Below are positions 63,531-64,000 of a stretch of DNA of 64,000 nt, one piece after another. The notes under the pieces were generated by a model that saw only the letters and a list, made by a program, of their open reading frames with translations, searched no databases and was not told the origin of the DNA. This DNA comes from Cacajao melanocephalus (lineage: Eukaryota > Chordata > Mammalia > Primates > Pitheciidae): the NCBI GenBank assembly GCA_963573385.1, contig CAUYLG010051949.1, forward strand, positions 1 to 64,000, in the 5' to 3' direction. The stretch's first letter is position 1. Every line of letters starts with the position of its first letter. The translations under genes and the position numbers were made by a program.

Positions 63531-63740
63531 AAAGAATAATTTTATTCCCAGTATTTTAAAGAGTAGTTTCACTTTTGAAAAAAAAAATCTATCAATGTAA
63601 TTCACAACAGTAACAGATGCTGAAAAAAGAGCCGATAAAATTCAATACCTAATTAAAATGTTTAGCAACTAGTTATTGGTCAATTTTGATATTCATCCTA
63701 TGTTAACAAACACCACCAAAATCTCAAAACTTACAATATA
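63531..63740 (+). mobile_element. Old L1 ORF2 fragment
   Basis: ctatcaatgtaattcacaac, gatgctgaaaaaagagccga and taaaattcaatacctaatta correspond to the L1 ORF2 region that encodes residues near the RT active site; diverged. Confidence 0.55.
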
Positions 63741-63748
63741 AAGGTTTA

Positions 63749-64000
63749 CTACTTCTTGCTCATGCTACATGTCCACTGTGGATGGCTGTAGCTCCTCACT
63801 GTCTTCATTCTAGGACCAAAGCTGAAGGCACACTCCCTATATGTAACATGTTGTTCATATGGCAGAGGGGGAAAAAGCAATGACTTTATCAGGCAATGAC
63901 TCCTGAAGTTTTGCTCCGATACAGCATCCATCATTTCCACTGGCTAAAGCAAGTCTCATGGTTAAACCTGGTATCAGGAAGGTAGGAAGTATATTCTTTC
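63749..64000 (-). mobile_element. Ancient interspersed repeat, family uncertain, cut by window end
   Basis: On the - strand, acatgtagcatgagcaagaa followed by gtagtaaacc resembles the common end of an old mammalian repeat (LTR or DNA element). A 63-codon ORF here is not a gene. Confidence 0.35.

Noticed and set aside
63749..63940. 63-codon - strand ORF at the window end as an upstream NSRP1 exon
   Set aside because: It does not match NSRP1 residues 1-38, has no donor in the right place, and resembles an ancient multi-copy repeat.

Overview
This window is nuclear DNA from a simian primate. It has intron-split vertebrate genes with consensus splice sites, and roughly 55 Alu-family copies or fragments in both orientations. 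It also holds many LINE-1 pieces, old MIR and L2 repeats, and fossil hAT and Tigger/mariner DNA transposons. Bacterial features (operons, Shine-Dalgarno sites, CRISPR arrays) are absent. The coding sequence is close to human but not identical. SERT carries His572 and Val575 where, as I recall it, human has Tyr and Ile, and the NSRP1 last exon has many substitutions. I therefore infer a non-human simian, perhaps a New World monkey; the exact species is not provable from the window alone.

Region 1 (about 1-14.2 kb, + strand) is the 3' end of SLC6A4, the serotonin transporter. It holds the last four coding exons (877-976, 2244-2344, 6752-6919, 12706-12780), the stop codon at 12778-12780 and the start of the 3' UTR. 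These exons encode residues 484-630 in human numbering: TM10 to TM12 and the cytoplasmic tail. Introns are full of Alus and MIRs. The last intron holds an unusual ~105-bp inverted repeat pair (7151-7260 and 8751-8855).

Region 2 (about 14.2-26.9 kb) lies between two convergent genes. I see no gene here, only repeats and unique sequence: a deleted MADE1 mariner MITE, a hAT element with a perfect 8-bp target duplication, many Alus and L1 fragments. The distal SLC6A4 3' UTR may run into this region.

Region 3 (about 26.9-64 kb, - strand) is the 3' part of NSRP1 (CCDC55/NSrp70), a nuclear-speckle splicing regulator. Five exons are present: 39646-39702, 34827-34955, 33665-33872, 31606-31714 and 27626-28685. 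Together they give human residues 39-558 in open frame with matching phases. Exons 1 and 2 must lie beyond 64 kb. The interval 39.7-64 kb is intronic and very repeat-rich, with several transposon-in-transposon insertions (MER2 and Tigger2 in L1, Alu in MER44, Alu in hAT, Alu in L1).

The two genes are tail to tail and functionally unrelated: one is a plasma-membrane monoamine carrier, the other an RNA-processing factor. I found no novel gene system. The best leads are the intronic inverted repeat, a short retroposed insert of unknown origin beside NSRP1 exon 4, a rearranged L1 with a hairpin at 56.25 kb, and several micro-insertions with clean target duplications.
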